28,946 bases of DNA from Candidatus Auribacterota bacterium (GTDB lineage Bacteria; Auribacterota; JAFGBW01; JAFGJP01): NCBI GenBank assembly GCA_016929035.1, contig JAFGJP010000300.1, positions 1 to 28,946 on the forward strand, read 5' to 3'. The position numbers and the translations under genes were made by a program. Below are positions 14,487-23,250 of this stretch, in pieces (the first letter of the stretch is position 1; every line of letters starts with the position of its first letter). The notes under the pieces are model-generated. The model was not told the DNA's origin. It searched no databases and worked only from the letters and a program-made list of their open reading frames with translations.

Positions 14487-15707
14487 TCACTTTTTCTTGA
14501 AAATCTTGACCAGGCTGAAGATAGGGATAAGAACAGCCAGCGCCATCGAGCCGACAAGTATGGCCATGATAAGCAGCATGAGAGGGCCGAGAACGGATGT
14601 CATGTTTTGTATGGAGTAATCGACTTCAACAGTATAAAACTCTGAGATTTCTGTCAGCATCTCATCAAGCTTTCCCGTCTGTTCACCAGCGGAGATCATC
14701 TGAATCACCATAGGAGGGAACACCCCGCTCATCCTCAATTGTTCGGAAATCCCTTTTCCCTTTACAACGTTCTCTCTCAGCTCGACCAGGATAACCTTCA
14801 GGACGGAATTTCGGACCGTGTTTTCCGTAACCGTCAGGCACTGAACAAGACTGACACCGCTTTTAAGAAGGTTGCCGAGCGTCTGCGTCATGGTGGCAAT
14901 ATTATAGTTCATGATCAGCTTGCCCAGCACAGGAGTCGAGAGAAGAAACTTGTCAAAGTTGAATTTTCCTTTTGGGTTTTGAAGGTATTTTTTAAAAAGA
15001 ACGACCGCGACAATGATACCGACAAGCATTGCCCACCAGTAGTTCTTCAGAAGATAGCTGGCATTGAGAAGAAGGCGCGTGAAAAAAGGGAGCTCCTTTC
15101 CTGTCTTTTCGAAGATCTCGACAAAACGTGGCAGGACCCACGTGAGCATGCCTATGGAGATCAGTATCATCATTCCAAAAAGAAAAACAGGATATATCAT
15201 GGCGGCTTTGATCTTGGCCTTGATCTCCATCTGCTGAAATCCAAGGTCAGCCAGCCTCTGAAGGACTTCTTCGAGTTTGCCGCTGACCTCGCCGACATTT
15301 ATCATGTTGACATAGACCTCGGGAAATAATTGGGGATGTTTAAACATGGCTTCAGACAAAGATGAGCCTGCTTCAACATCCTTTTTTATGTCTTCGATGA
15401 TCCCTGCAAATTTTCTGTTCGGGGTCTGGCTGGCCAGGCTGGATAAGCAGGTCAGAAGGGGAAGGCCGGCCGCAAGCATTCCGGAAAGCTGACGTGTAAA
15501 GATGATGATCTCCTGCTTTTTGACCTGCTTGAGATTATTGAAAAACGTCTCGAAGTCTTTCTGGAATTTTGACTGCTCCCAGATGGAAACGATCGTGTAT
15601 CCGGAATTCTGAAGGTGTTCGGCAAGGGCTTCCCGCGTTCTTTCTTCTACTTTCCCCTTGATAAGGATTCCGAACTTGTCTCTGGCTTTGTAATTAAATA
15701 TTGGCAT
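14487..15707 (-). CDS. PilC/GspF-type inner-membrane platform protein
   Basis: This 406-residue protein is the inner-membrane platform of type IV pili or type II secretion, where the assembly ATPases dock. It has an N-terminal cytoplasmic domain starting MPIFNYKARD, then two T2SSF repeats (about 70-193 and 270-393), each starting FTRQLSGMLAAGLPLL-like or MTQTLGNLLKSGVSLV. Membrane segments are near 170-192, 220-240 and 375-398. The hallmark GEVSGKLEEVL and GEQTGKLDEML segments are present. No PilB, PilT, PilM or pilin gene is nearby, so the partner machine is elsewhere. Promoter TTGACA-N18-TAAAAT gives a leader of about 13 nt with no Shine-Dalgarno sequence. Confidence 0.92.
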   Translation of the reverse strand: MPIFNYKARDKFGILIKGKVEERTREALAEHLQNSGYTIVSIWEQSKFQKDFETFFNNLKQVKKQEIIIFTRQLSGMLAAGLPLLTCLSSLASQTPNRKFAGIIEDIKKDVEAGSSLSEAMFKHPQLFPEVYVNMINVGEVSGKLEEVLQRLADLGFQQMEIKAKIKAAMIYPVFLFGMMILISIGMLTWVLPRFVEIFEKTGKELPFFTRLLLNASYLLKNYWWAMLVGIIVAVVLFKKYLQNPKGKFNFDKFLLSTPVLGKLIMNYNIATMTQTLGNLLKSGVSLVQCLTVTENTVRNSVLKVILVELRENVVKGKGISEQLRMSGVFPPMVIQMISAGEQTGKLDEMLTEISEFYTVEVDYSIQNMTSVLGPLMLLIMAILVGSMALAVLIPIFSLVKIFKKK

Positions 15708-15726
15708 AAAAAAAAGTGTTTATCAG

Positions 15727-15756
15727 ATTTTACAAAAAATCGACATTTGATGTCAA
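15727..15756 (-). promoter_or_regulatory. Promoter of the PilC/GspF gene
   Basis: A perfect TTGACA (15756-15751), an 18-bp spacer and TAAAAT (15732-15727, one mismatch to TATAAT) lie on the minus strand, with a start near 15720, 13 nt before the ATG. Confidence 0.6.
15742..15754. promoter_or_regulatory. Operator-like palindrome over the gspF -35
   Basis: GACAT-TTG-ATGTC is a perfect 5-bp inverted repeat that overlaps the -35 element and extends into the spacer, a usual place for a repressor site. The regulator is unknown. Confidence 0.4.
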
Positions 15757-15937
15757 TTTATGTTTTAGCGCAATATGCTGGCGCGCAAATTGTTCTTTAT
15801 CCGATCATTTGAAAAAATATGATGATTATTGTCGGTAAACGACGCGCGAGTCATCAAACACGCTTGTGACTGCCACGCAGCTTCTTTGCAATACTTTCTA
15901 TGAGCCTCTCACTGCAGCGAACGGCTCAGCTAAGCCC

Positions 15938-15966
15938 TTGCAATTCAAAATGCTGTCCTGTACAAT
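15938..15966 (+). promoter_or_regulatory. Promoter of the cmk-purC operon
   Basis: TTGCAA (15938-15943), a 17-bp spacer and TACAAT (15961-15966) give a good sigma-70-type promoter. The start near 15973 would leave a leader of about 78 nt before cmk. Confidence 0.55.
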
Positions 15967-16050
15967 AAAATTCATATTTCTGATATAAAAACATTATCTT
16001 ACTACTTATCGTATATCAAAGCTGAGGAGATTAGCCCGGAAAAAATTTTC

Positions 16051-16728
16051 ATGCAAAGCTGCATAATCACAATCGACGGACCGGCTGGAAGCGGTAAAAG
16101 CACGCTGGCCAGACAACTTGCTGAAGCCCTGGATTTTGCTTATCTCAATACCGGGTTTATGTACCGCGCCCTTACTCTTGAAGTCCTCCAAAAAAAAATT
16201 GACCCAGAGGATGAAAAAGAGTGCGTCCGGCTTGCCAGAAAGATGCATTTTAAGATAGTGAAAAAAGACGAGGAAGTTTTCCTTTATCTGGACGGAAAGC
16301 CTGTCTCAGAAAAAATAAGATCAGAAAGGGTGGACAGGAATGTATCAATTGTGAGCCGTCATCCTGAAGTCAGAAGCATTATGGTAGAAAAGCAAAGAGA
16401 ACTGGGATCAAAGAGAGATACTGTCGTCGAAGGAAGGGATGCGGGAACGCGCGTTTTTCCGGATGCGAGAGCGAAAATATTCGTCACCGCTACAATTGAA
16501 GAACGAGTAAAAAGACGGCATCTAGAATACGCCGAGCAGGGCCAGCCTGTCGGACTGGCCGTCATTATGGCTGACCTTAAAAAAAGAGATGAAATGGATT
16601 CAAGGAGGTCCTGCTCGCCTCTCAGCAAGGCAAAGGATGCTTTTTTGCTGGATACGACCGGGATGACTAAGGAAGAACAGCTTAAGCAGGCCCTTGATAT
16701 CCTTCGTGAAAAGGGAGTCCTTCATTAA
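16051..16728 (+). CDS. cmk: Cytidylate kinase
   Basis: This 225-residue P-loop kinase phosphorylates CMP and dCMP in pyrimidine nucleotide metabolism. The Walker A loop GPAGSGKST is at 10-18. The CMP-binding segment reads YLNTGFMYRA (31-40), where most homologues have DTGAMYRA, so Asp is Asn33 and Ala is Phe36. VVEGRDAGTRVFPDA, the RRHLEYAEQG lid and the RDEMDSRRSCSPL segment are conserved. The ATG at 16051 has only a distant GAGGAG (16024-16029), too far for normal use. The gene is followed after 2 bp by plsC, a common pairing, and leads an operon that runs to purC. Confidence 0.92.
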   Translation: MQSCIITIDGPAGSGKSTLARQLAEALDFAYLNTGFMYRALTLEVLQKKIDPEDEKECVRLARKMHFKIVKKDEEVFLYLDGKPVSEKIRSERVDRNVSIVSRHPEVRSIMVEKQRELGSKRDTVVEGRDAGTRVFPDARAKIFVTATIEERVKRRHLEYAEQGQPVGLAVIMADLKKRDEMDSRRSCSPLSKAKDAFLLDTTGMTKEEQLKQALDILREKGVLH

Positions 16729-16730
16729 GA

Positions 16731-17378
16731 ATGAAAAAGAACATGAGATATTTTTTCTACATGTTTACAAGAGGCCTTCTTTATCTTTTCAGCCTCATCT
16801 GGTTCAGGATTTCGATCAAAGGAAAAGAGAACCTGCCGGGATATGGAGGATATATCTTTGCTTCCAACCACACATCGCATCTTGACCCTGTCTTTTGCGG
16901 GCTGGCCAATCCGTGGCCTCTTTACTATCTGGCTAAAAAGGAGCTTTTTAAGATTCCTGTTTTCGGGACTCTTATACACATTTATTACTCCATTCCGATT
17001 GACAGGGCAAAAGGAGATATCCGAGCGATCAAAATCGCGATCGACCTTTTGATGTCAGGGAAACCTGTTCTGATGTTTCCTGAAGGGACACGGAGCGAGG
17101 ATGGGCATATCAAGGAAGCCAAGAGAGGCGTCGGTTTTATCGTGGACAAAGCAGGCGTTCCTGTTGTCCCGTGTTATATTGACGGTGCGATGAAAGCGTT
17201 GAGGAAAAATTCAAAAGTCATTTACCCTGTCAAGATAAGAGTCCTTGTCGGCCGGCCTCTTTTTTTTCAGGATATCTTAAGTGATGATATGAAAAAAGAG
17301 GATAGGCAGACAAAGATCTCCCAATCGATCATTCGTGCTATCAGAGAGCTCAAGGATCAGCTGGAGGAAAAGAGTTGA
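16731..17378 (+). CDS. plsC: 1-acyl-sn-glycerol-3-phosphate acyltransferase
   Basis: The 215-residue membrane-associated acyltransferase converts lysophosphatidic acid to phosphatidic acid. Catalytic H47-X4-D52 lies in NHTSHLD, a substrate-binding FPEGTRS is at 116-122, and a hydrophobic N-terminal helix spans about 8-26. The length and motif spacing match the PlsC family. It starts 2 bp after cmk and overlaps the glycosyltransferase gene by 4 bp. The ribosome-binding site is imperfect, with GGGAG 13 nt upstream, so coupling with cmk is likely. Confidence 0.92.
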   Translation: MKKNMRYFFYMFTRGLLYLFSLIWFRISIKGKENLPGYGGYIFASNHTSHLDPVFCGLANPWPLYYLAKKELFKIPVFGTLIHIYYSIPIDRAKGDIRAIKIAIDLLMSGKPVLMFPEGTRSEDGHIKEAKRGVGFIVDKAGVPVVPCYIDGAMKALRKNSKVIYPVKIRVLVGRPLFFQDILSDDMKKEDRQTKISQSIIRAIRELKDQLEEKS

Positions 17379-18553
17379 AAATCGCCCATGTTATTACCCG
17401 CATGATAATCGGCGGAGCGCAGGAGAACACGCTTTTTACGGTTCAGGGATTACGGGAATATGAATCGTATCAAGATGTCGATCTCATTACCGGTCCGACG
17501 ACCGGTCCGGAAGGAAACCTGATCGAGTATCGCGGATTAAAGGAAGGCCGTGACTATATTCTCGTTCCAGAGCTCGTTCGGAATATTCATCCTTTCAAGG
17601 ACGCGGCCGCCTTTTTTAAGCTCTGGAAGATTTTCAGGAAGAAAAAGTACGACATCGTTCATACGCACAGCTCAAAAGCGGGAATACTCGGTCGTCTGGC
17701 TGCATGGGCCGCCGGAGTCAAAATAATCGTGCACACTATCCATGGCCAGCCATTTCATGAATATCAGTCAAGTCTTCTGAATGCGGTTTACGTTTTTTTA
17801 GAAAAGCTGGCCGCAAAGGTTTCAACAAAAATTGTTACTGTCTGCCGTGTGATGGAAGAAAAATCTCTTGAAAAGGGCATCGGCAAAAAAGGACTGTTCG
17901 TGACGATTTATTCGGGCATGGATCTGGATTCTTTTTTGAACGCTTCCCGGGAGCGCGAGAAGATGAGAGAAAAGCTGGGAATTCGGCCGGACGAGATCGT
18001 TATCGGCAAGATAGCGAGGCTTTTTCACCTGAAAGGACATGACTTTTTGTTTGAGGCCGTCAGCAGAATAGATAAAGAAAATAGCAGGATCCGGGTGCTT
18101 CTTATCGGCGATGGCATACTCAAGGAGCATTTGGAAAAAAAAGCGGAAGAGCTCGGCATCAGGGACGCGCTTATTTTTGCCGGGCTGGTTATGCCGGATG
18201 ACATTCCTCTTTATATCTCAGCCATGGATATCCTTGTTCACGTCTCGCTCCGGGAAGGACTGGCAAGGGCCCTTCCCCAGGCAATGGCCGCTGGCGTTCC
18301 GGTTGTCAGCTTTGACGTTGACGGGGCAAGAGAAGTCGTGGAAAATGGCGAGAACGGCTATCTTGTTGAAGCCTGTGATGTCCCTATGCTCGCTCAGGCC
18401 ATTTCGACTTTGATTCGGGATGCCGAGTTTAGAAAGAGGTTTGGGCAGTACGGGCGTTTGAAAGTCGACCCGATTTTTCGCAAAGAATTTATGGTAAGAA
18501 AGATCAACGATCTCTACATGGAGCTGATGGAAAATGGAACACGTTCTCGTTAG
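17375..18553 (+). CDS. GT4-family glycosyltransferase
   Basis: The 392-residue GT-B fold glycosyltransferase starts MKIAHVITRMIIGGAQENT, with the glycine-rich loop typical of family 4. A donor-binding C-terminal half carries GKIARLFHLKGHDFL and REGLARALPQAMAAG. The first residue of the EX7E motif is E294; the second is Gln302, a known variant in GT4 enzymes. The start is TTG 17375, well supported by GGAGG seven bases upstream and by the TTGA overlap with the plsC stop. It probably adds a sugar to a lipid-linked glycan. Donor and acceptor are unknown. A WecA-type transferase and a ligase-like gene follow, pointing to surface polysaccharide synthesis. Confidence 0.88.
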   Translation: MKIAHVITRMIIGGAQENTLFTVQGLREYESYQDVDLITGPTTGPEGNLIEYRGLKEGRDYILVPELVRNIHPFKDAAAFFKLWKIFRKKKYDIVHTHSSKAGILGRLAAWAAGVKIIVHTIHGQPFHEYQSSLLNAVYVFLEKLAAKVSTKIVTVCRVMEEKSLEKGIGKKGLFVTIYSGMDLDSFLNASREREKMREKLGIRPDEIVIGKIARLFHLKGHDFLFEAVSRIDKENSRIRVLLIGDGILKEHLEKKAEELGIRDALIFAGLVMPDDIPLYISAMDILVHVSLREGLARALPQAMAAGVPVVSFDVDGAREVVENGENGYLVEACDVPMLAQAISTLIRDAEFRKRFGQYGRLKVDPIFRKEFMVRKINDLYMELMENGTRSR

Positions 18554-19628
18554 CCTGTCGATATTTTTTGCCTGTTTTATCCTGGCGCTTGTTTTTACAC
18601 GCTTTTGCCTTATCGCGGCACGGAAGCTGGCTTTTCTCGACCATCCGAAGGGAAGGAAAAACCATGCCGCACCTGTGCCTCTTCTCGGAGGAGCAGGCAT
18701 ATACCTTTCGCTTTTTGCCGGCGTCTACCTTCCTGTTATCGTGCTTTCCCTCTGGCCGGATGTTCTGGTTCAAAAATTTCCTTTTCTCGAGAACTATATG
18801 GCAGGAGCCTTGAAAAAACTCCCTCTGCTTCATGTTGTCTTTTTAACAGGCCTGGGCCTTCTCATTACGGGGCTTATTGATGACAAGAGAGGGATGAATC
18901 CTTATGTTAAACTTTTTCTTCAGGTGCTTGCCGGCAGCATCATGTATCTTTTCGGGGTCAGGATCACTCTTTTTGTGAAAAGCGAGGTCTTTTCATACGC
19001 CGTCACAACGTTCTGGTTTGTTCTTCTCATCAACTCGTTTAACCTGCTTGATAACATGGATGGTCTTTCTGCGGGGATCGGCATGATCGTATCGATCATG
19101 ATGTTCTTCATTTCACATTTTTTTGGAAACTTTCTCATGGCGAGCCTCAGCGCCGCGACGGCGGGGGCTCTTCTGGGGTTTCTTGTTTTTAACTTTCATC
19201 CTGCCAGGATCTTTATGGGCGATGCCGGCGCGCTTTTTCTCGGCTTTATGATGGCCGTCATCATGATCCTTACGACGTACTACCAGCCAAACGGCTATCC
19301 GAGATACGTTGCTTACCTTGTGCCTTTGATTGTTCTGATGGTTCCTCTTTATGATACGTTTTCGGTTATTGTCGTCAGGCTCATCAAGGGCGAATCGATC
19401 ATGAAAGGCGACAGGAATCACTTTTCTCACCGTCTCGTGAGGCTTGGCATGGGCGTCAGGTACGCCGCTTTGTTTCTTTACTTCATTACTTTTACCACAG
19501 GGATCTCAGCGCTTTTCCTTTTCTGGGTGGGCCTGACCGGCGCGGTTCTTGTCATGATCCAGGTCTTCTGCCTTTTCGGGATAATCGTGATCTTGGAATA
19601 TTACGCCAAAAAAGGAAATGAAAAATGA
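18534..19628 (+). CDS. MraY/WecA-type undecaprenyl-phosphate sugar-1-phosphate transferase
   Basis: The 364-residue polytopic membrane enzyme loads a sugar-1-phosphate, usually N-acetylglucosamine, onto undecaprenyl phosphate as the first step of O-antigen, teichoic acid or enterobacterial common antigen synthesis. Motifs are GLIDDKRGM with D116-D117, NSFNLLDNMDGLSAG (167-181) with the magnesium-binding aspartates, FNFHPARIFMGDAGALFLG, and GDRNHFSHRL with the histidine motif of the WecA branch. About ten hydrophobic segments are present. It overlaps the GT4 gene by 20 bp and the next gene by 4 bp. It is WecA-like rather than MraY because of length, the HFSHRL loop and context. Confidence 0.9.
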   Translation: MEHVLVSLSIFFACFILALVFTRFCLIAARKLAFLDHPKGRKNHAAPVPLLGGAGIYLSLFAGVYLPVIVLSLWPDVLVQKFPFLENYMAGALKKLPLLHVVFLTGLGLLITGLIDDKRGMNPYVKLFLQVLAGSIMYLFGVRITLFVKSEVFSYAVTTFWFVLLINSFNLLDNMDGLSAGIGMIVSIMMFFISHFFGNFLMASLSAATAGALLGFLVFNFHPARIFMGDAGALFLGFMMAVIMILTTYYQPNGYPRYVAYLVPLIVLMVPLYDTFSVIVVRLIKGESIMKGDRNHFSHRLVRLGMGVRYAALFLYFITFTTGISALFLFWVGLTGAVLVMIQVFCLFGIIVILEYYAKKGNEK

Positions 19629-21574
19629 GAAGACTCCTTTCTGCCGCGAGCGGGCTCTGTCTCAATGCGTCTCTCGTTCTTACGGTTTTTTTTACGTTCA
19701 TCTTCCCTTTAAAGTTTGGTCTGCCGTATCTGTCAAACATCATCCTCTTCCGGCCGACGCTGGACATATCGGACACGGGTTTTTTCTTCAGTGAATGGGT
19801 TCACAACCTTTGGGCCAATGAGCTGGCTATGATGATTATTGTTGCCGCTTTTTTCCTCTTTATGATGGGCGCTGCTTTAAGAAAAGATTTTCTTTTTCGC
19901 GTTTCCTGGCCGGATTTTCTTTTTATTCTTTTTTTGATATCTGCCGTTCCGTCTGTTTTTTTCAGCAAAAGCCTGAAACATTCTCTCAACTATTTTCTTC
20001 TGTTCTGCAGCTATTACCTTTATTTTTTTCTTCTCAACCAGCACATGGGTGATAAAAGGAAAAGACAGGTTTTCTACTTTGCTTTTTTTGCTGCTTTTCT
20101 TCTTGTTCTTCTTCAGGGACTTTATCAGTATTTTGTCGGCATTGACGAAACGGTTGAATTTATCAAGAAAAGCTCGCCGCAGCTTTTGGATAACCCTGAT
20201 TTTGAAAGCCGGATTCTTTCAAAAAAAATGTTTTCGACATTTATTTACTCAAACACTTTTGCGGGTTTTCTTCTTCTGGCGCTGCCCGTTATGACCGCCT
20301 TTATTTTTTCCTCTGATAAAAGGATCCTTTCAGGATTCATCATGAGCCTTTTTTTTGTGCTGGTTTTTTCCTATGCCTACCTGTACTCTTTGGGCAGGCC
20401 CGATCTTGTCGGCTATGCTTTTTTGTGGTCAGCCCTTTATCCGGCAGGAGGAGTTTTTGCTCTTTTCAAAACGCGGTCAGAGGGAGCCGTGATTTCCTTG
20501 GCGGCCGCGGCAGGCGCGGCAGGAACTTATTTTCTTCTCAGGTACAGGCGATATTCCTGGGCGCTTTTTTCCGCGGTCACCCTCTTTCTTGCGGCGGGCG
20601 CTCTTTTTCTGTGGACTCCCGCTGAAAGCAAGCAAAGGGTAGAGAGAGGCCTGCAGGCATCTCTCGGCGTCAGAAGTCAGTATTATCAGGCAGGATTAGC
20701 CATGATGAAGGAAACGTCTTTCTTTGGTTCAGGCCCCGGCACGTTCGGCATACGGTACTCGCAGTTCAAGCTGCCCGAGGCCGAAGAGACGCAGATGGCG
20801 CACAATGTCTTTCTTCAGCTTGCTATAGAAACAGGCCCTTCTTCAACAGTCTTTCTGCTGCTTTTTTTCGTTTTTCTTATCTGGATGAGCATCCACAAAA
20901 GATCTGAAAAGGGATCAGGCCGGGAAAGCCTTTTATGGGATGTTTTCCTTTTGACTTCTCTTTTGTCGGCCATCTTTCACAACACGATCGATTTTGATTT
21001 TTTTGTTCCTTCCTACGGCTTTGCCCTCATGTTTGTCGCAGCGATCATTGCCGGAAGGTCACAGAAAAATCCTGCCTGTCAGCCGGCAGGAGCGCCTTCT
21101 CTGCTTATTCTCAAAAAGGCCTCTTTTGTTCTGGCAGCCCTGATCGTGACGTTTACACTGATGCGATATCTCGGAAGGTCTTTCCTTTCTTCTCAGCATT
21201 ACCGGAGATCAATGGAGTATTTCGACCAGGGCCTGGTGCCGCGCTCGATCGACGAAATGAAGGAAGCCATGGACATTGATCCCCTGAACGACATGTTTTA
21301 TTATGATACGGCGCGAAAACTTGTTTCTGTCCGGGATTTTTCCGGAGCGGAGTATTTTTATTGCGCAGCCATCAAGATGAGCCCTGAAAAGCCGTATTAC
21401 CACTATGAGTATGCTTTGGCGATGTTTAAAAACGACCAGAAAAGCAGGGTTCCTCTGCGGGGAGAAGAGATCCTGGGAGAGCTGAAGGAAGCCATCCGTC
21501 TTTATCCGACAAAAGAACTTTACAGAAGAGAAATGGAAAAATTTGAAAGAATCATTGAGGGCACGTCATCATGA
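19625..21574 (+). CDS. O-antigen ligase/polymerase-like protein with C-terminal TPRs
   Basis: The 649-residue protein has about a dozen hydrophobic segments (residues about 10-475) and a soluble tail with TPR-like helices (about 520-640). The Wzy_C/WaaL signature is seen in GSGPGTFGIRYSQF followed by MAHNVFLQLAIETG, a large periplasmic loop ending in HN and EG. Such proteins either join O-antigen to lipid A core (ligase) or polymerise repeat units. Sequence alone does not separate the two. It lies directly after the WecA-like gene (ATGA overlap) and overlaps recN by 4 bp, so envelope and DNA-repair genes share one transcript. Confidence 0.85.
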   Translation: MRRLLSAASGLCLNASLVLTVFFTFIFPLKFGLPYLSNIILFRPTLDISDTGFFFSEWVHNLWANELAMMIIVAAFFLFMMGAALRKDFLFRVSWPDFLFILFLISAVPSVFFSKSLKHSLNYFLLFCSYYLYFFLLNQHMGDKRKRQVFYFAFFAAFLLVLLQGLYQYFVGIDETVEFIKKSSPQLLDNPDFESRILSKKMFSTFIYSNTFAGFLLLALPVMTAFIFSSDKRILSGFIMSLFFVLVFSYAYLYSLGRPDLVGYAFLWSALYPAGGVFALFKTRSEGAVISLAAAAGAAGTYFLLRYRRYSWALFSAVTLFLAAGALFLWTPAESKQRVERGLQASLGVRSQYYQAGLAMMKETSFFGSGPGTFGIRYSQFKLPEAEETQMAHNVFLQLAIETGPSSTVFLLLFFVFLIWMSIHKRSEKGSGRESLLWDVFLLTSLLSAIFHNTIDFDFFVPSYGFALMFVAAIIAGRSQKNPACQPAGAPSLLILKKASFVLAALIVTFTLMRYLGRSFLSSQHYRRSMEYFDQGLVPRSIDEMKEAMDIDPLNDMFYYDTARKLVSVRDFSGAEYFYCAAIKMSPEKPYYHYEYALAMFKNDQKSRVPLRGEEILGELKEAIRLYPTKELYRREMEKFERIIEGTSS

Positions 21575-23250
21575 ATATTCTCCTCAGGACTTTGCGAGTT
21601 GAAAACATCGGGATCATTGAAAGCCTGAGCATTGAGTTCGGAGACGGATTGAACGTCCTCACGGGAGAGACGGGCGCAGGGAAATCGCTTGTCCTTAATT
21701 CTTTTAACATGATTCTTGGCGAAAGGGTCAGCGCGGAGACCGTTCTCCGCACAGGCCAGGAAGAGGCTTCGATAGAAGCTGTTTTTGAGCTGAATGGCCG
21801 GTCTCCTGTGACGGATTTTTTAAAAACCATTCAAATTCCTCAGGAATCCGACGACATCTGGATTAAAAGAGTGATCACGCGCTCGGGTAGAAACAGGTCA
21901 TGGATCAACGCGCATGCGGTCTCTCTTTCAGTTCTCAAAGAGCTTGGACATCTGATGGCGGACATGTGCGGAAATCACGCCCACCAGGAGCTCCTGAACG
22001 CTGAGAATCATATTGTTCTTCTGGATAAATTCTGTCAGAACGATGATGTTATCGAGAAGTGGGATAGCGGGCTGAAGGACTATACGTCGCTTTTACAGAA
22101 GATGAGAGAGCTCGATCAAGAAGAGCGTTTGAAAAATGAAAAACTGATGATTTACCAGATGCAGAAGGATGAGTTGAAAGTTGTTGCAGAGCTTAAAGAT
22201 CCGGAAGAGGAGCTACTCAAAAAACACAGCCTCATGGCTGATGCGGAGAATGTCAGCCGGGCTGTTCACGAGCTTTTATCTCTTGTCTCCAGCGAGGATC
22301 ACGGGCTTATAGAGAGGTTTCGAAAGACCCTTCAGGCGTGTGATTTTCTATCCAGGTACAGGTCAGATTTTGTCGAGTACAAAAAGGAAATCGAATCTTC
22401 CATGGAAACGCTTGTCGAACTGCAAAGAGAAGCGGAATCTTTCAGTGAGGGAATGGATTTTTCAGGTGAAGAGATGGAAAAGATCGAAGAGACGCTATCT
22501 CAGGTCAAGCGTCTGAAAAGCAAATACCAGAAAAGCTTGGAAGAGCTTAAAGATTACAGGCAGGAGCTTGACGAAAAGATCCGCATCCTTGATAACATCA
22601 GTGTTGAGAAAGAAGACATTGAGCGCTCGCTGAAAAAGATGAAAAGCCAGGTCATTAAAGTCGGAAAGGTTCTTTCTCAGAAAAGGAAGGCCGGCGCCCT
22701 TAAGCTGGAGAAGCTTATCGAAAAGGAGCTCAGCGAGCTTTCGATCAAGAACGTGAAGTTCGAGGTCAGGATTTTTACAGAAGGCCGCGACGGCATTCCC
22801 TATGAAAAAGCGGAGTTTTATATTCAAACCAATGTGGGCGAGGAGATAAAGCCTCTGAAAGACATCACATCAAGCGGAGAAGTCTCGCGCATCATGCTTT
22901 CGCTTAAAAAAATATTTTCCGATGTTGACAAAATCCCGATTTTGATTTTTGATGAAATAGATTCAAATATTGGCGGCGAGACAGCTTTGGTCGTCGGCAG
23001 CAAGCTTTGCGGCATCAAGAAAAGTCACCAGTTGATCGTGATAACGCATATGCCCCAGATAGCCAAGTTTTCCGACTGGCATCTGTCGGTGAGAAAAAGG
23101 GAGATAAAAGGAAGAACAGCTGTTTTTGTCAGCAGGCTTAAAGGAGAAGAGCGAGTAAAGGAGATCGCCCGGATGATGGGAGGGGAAAAGATCACAAGCG
23201 TTGTTAAGAAGCATGCTGAAGAACTCATCAAACAAGGAGGGAACAAGTGA
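21571..23250 (+). CDS. recN: DNA repair protein RecN
   Basis: The 559-residue SMC-like ATPase acts in double-strand break repair. Walker A GETGAGKS is at 32-39, long coiled coils flank a central region (about 150-370), the ABC signature reads SSGEVSRIML, and Walker B is ILIFDEID with D461 and E462. THMPQIA and the C-terminal REIKGRTAVFVSRL hairpin are also typical. The ATG overlaps the previous stop as ATGA, with GAGG about 10 nt upstream. No LexA-type operator is needed or seen, since it lies inside a long operon. Confidence 0.94.
   Translation: MNILLRTLRVENIGIIESLSIEFGDGLNVLTGETGAGKSLVLNSFNMILGERVSAETVLRTGQEEASIEAVFELNGRSPVTDFLKTIQIPQESDDIWIKRVITRSGRNRSWINAHAVSLSVLKELGHLMADMCGNHAHQELLNAENHIVLLDKFCQNDDVIEKWDSGLKDYTSLLQKMRELDQEERLKNEKLMIYQMQKDELKVVAELKDPEEELLKKHSLMADAENVSRAVHELLSLVSSEDHGLIERFRKTLQACDFLSRYRSDFVEYKKEIESSMETLVELQREAESFSEGMDFSGEEMEKIEETLSQVKRLKSKYQKSLEELKDYRQELDEKIRILDNISVEKEDIERSLKKMKSQVIKVGKVLSQKRKAGALKLEKLIEKELSELSIKNVKFEVRIFTEGRDGIPYEKAEFYIQTNVGEEIKPLKDITSSGEVSRIMLSLKKIFSDVDKIPILIFDEIDSNIGGETALVVGSKLCGIKKSHQLIVITHMPQIAKFSDWHLSVRKREIKGRTAVFVSRLKGEERVKEIARMMGGEKITSVVKKHAEELIKQGGNK

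Larger units (their letters stand above)
15708..16050. other. Divergent intergenic region gspF/cmk
   Basis: This 343-bp region contains the gspF promoter and operator-like palindrome at its left and the cmk promoter at 15938-15966. In the middle are two hairpin candidates, AGTCA/TGACT around 15850-15872 and TGAGCC (15901-15906) with GGCTCA (15923-15928). No ORF or tandem array is seen. Confidence 0.5.

Noticed and set aside
14739..15329. 196-residue + strand ORF inside the PilC/GspF gene
   Set aside because: The opposite strand encodes a clear T2SSF protein; this frame is charged, low-complexity and has no family pattern.
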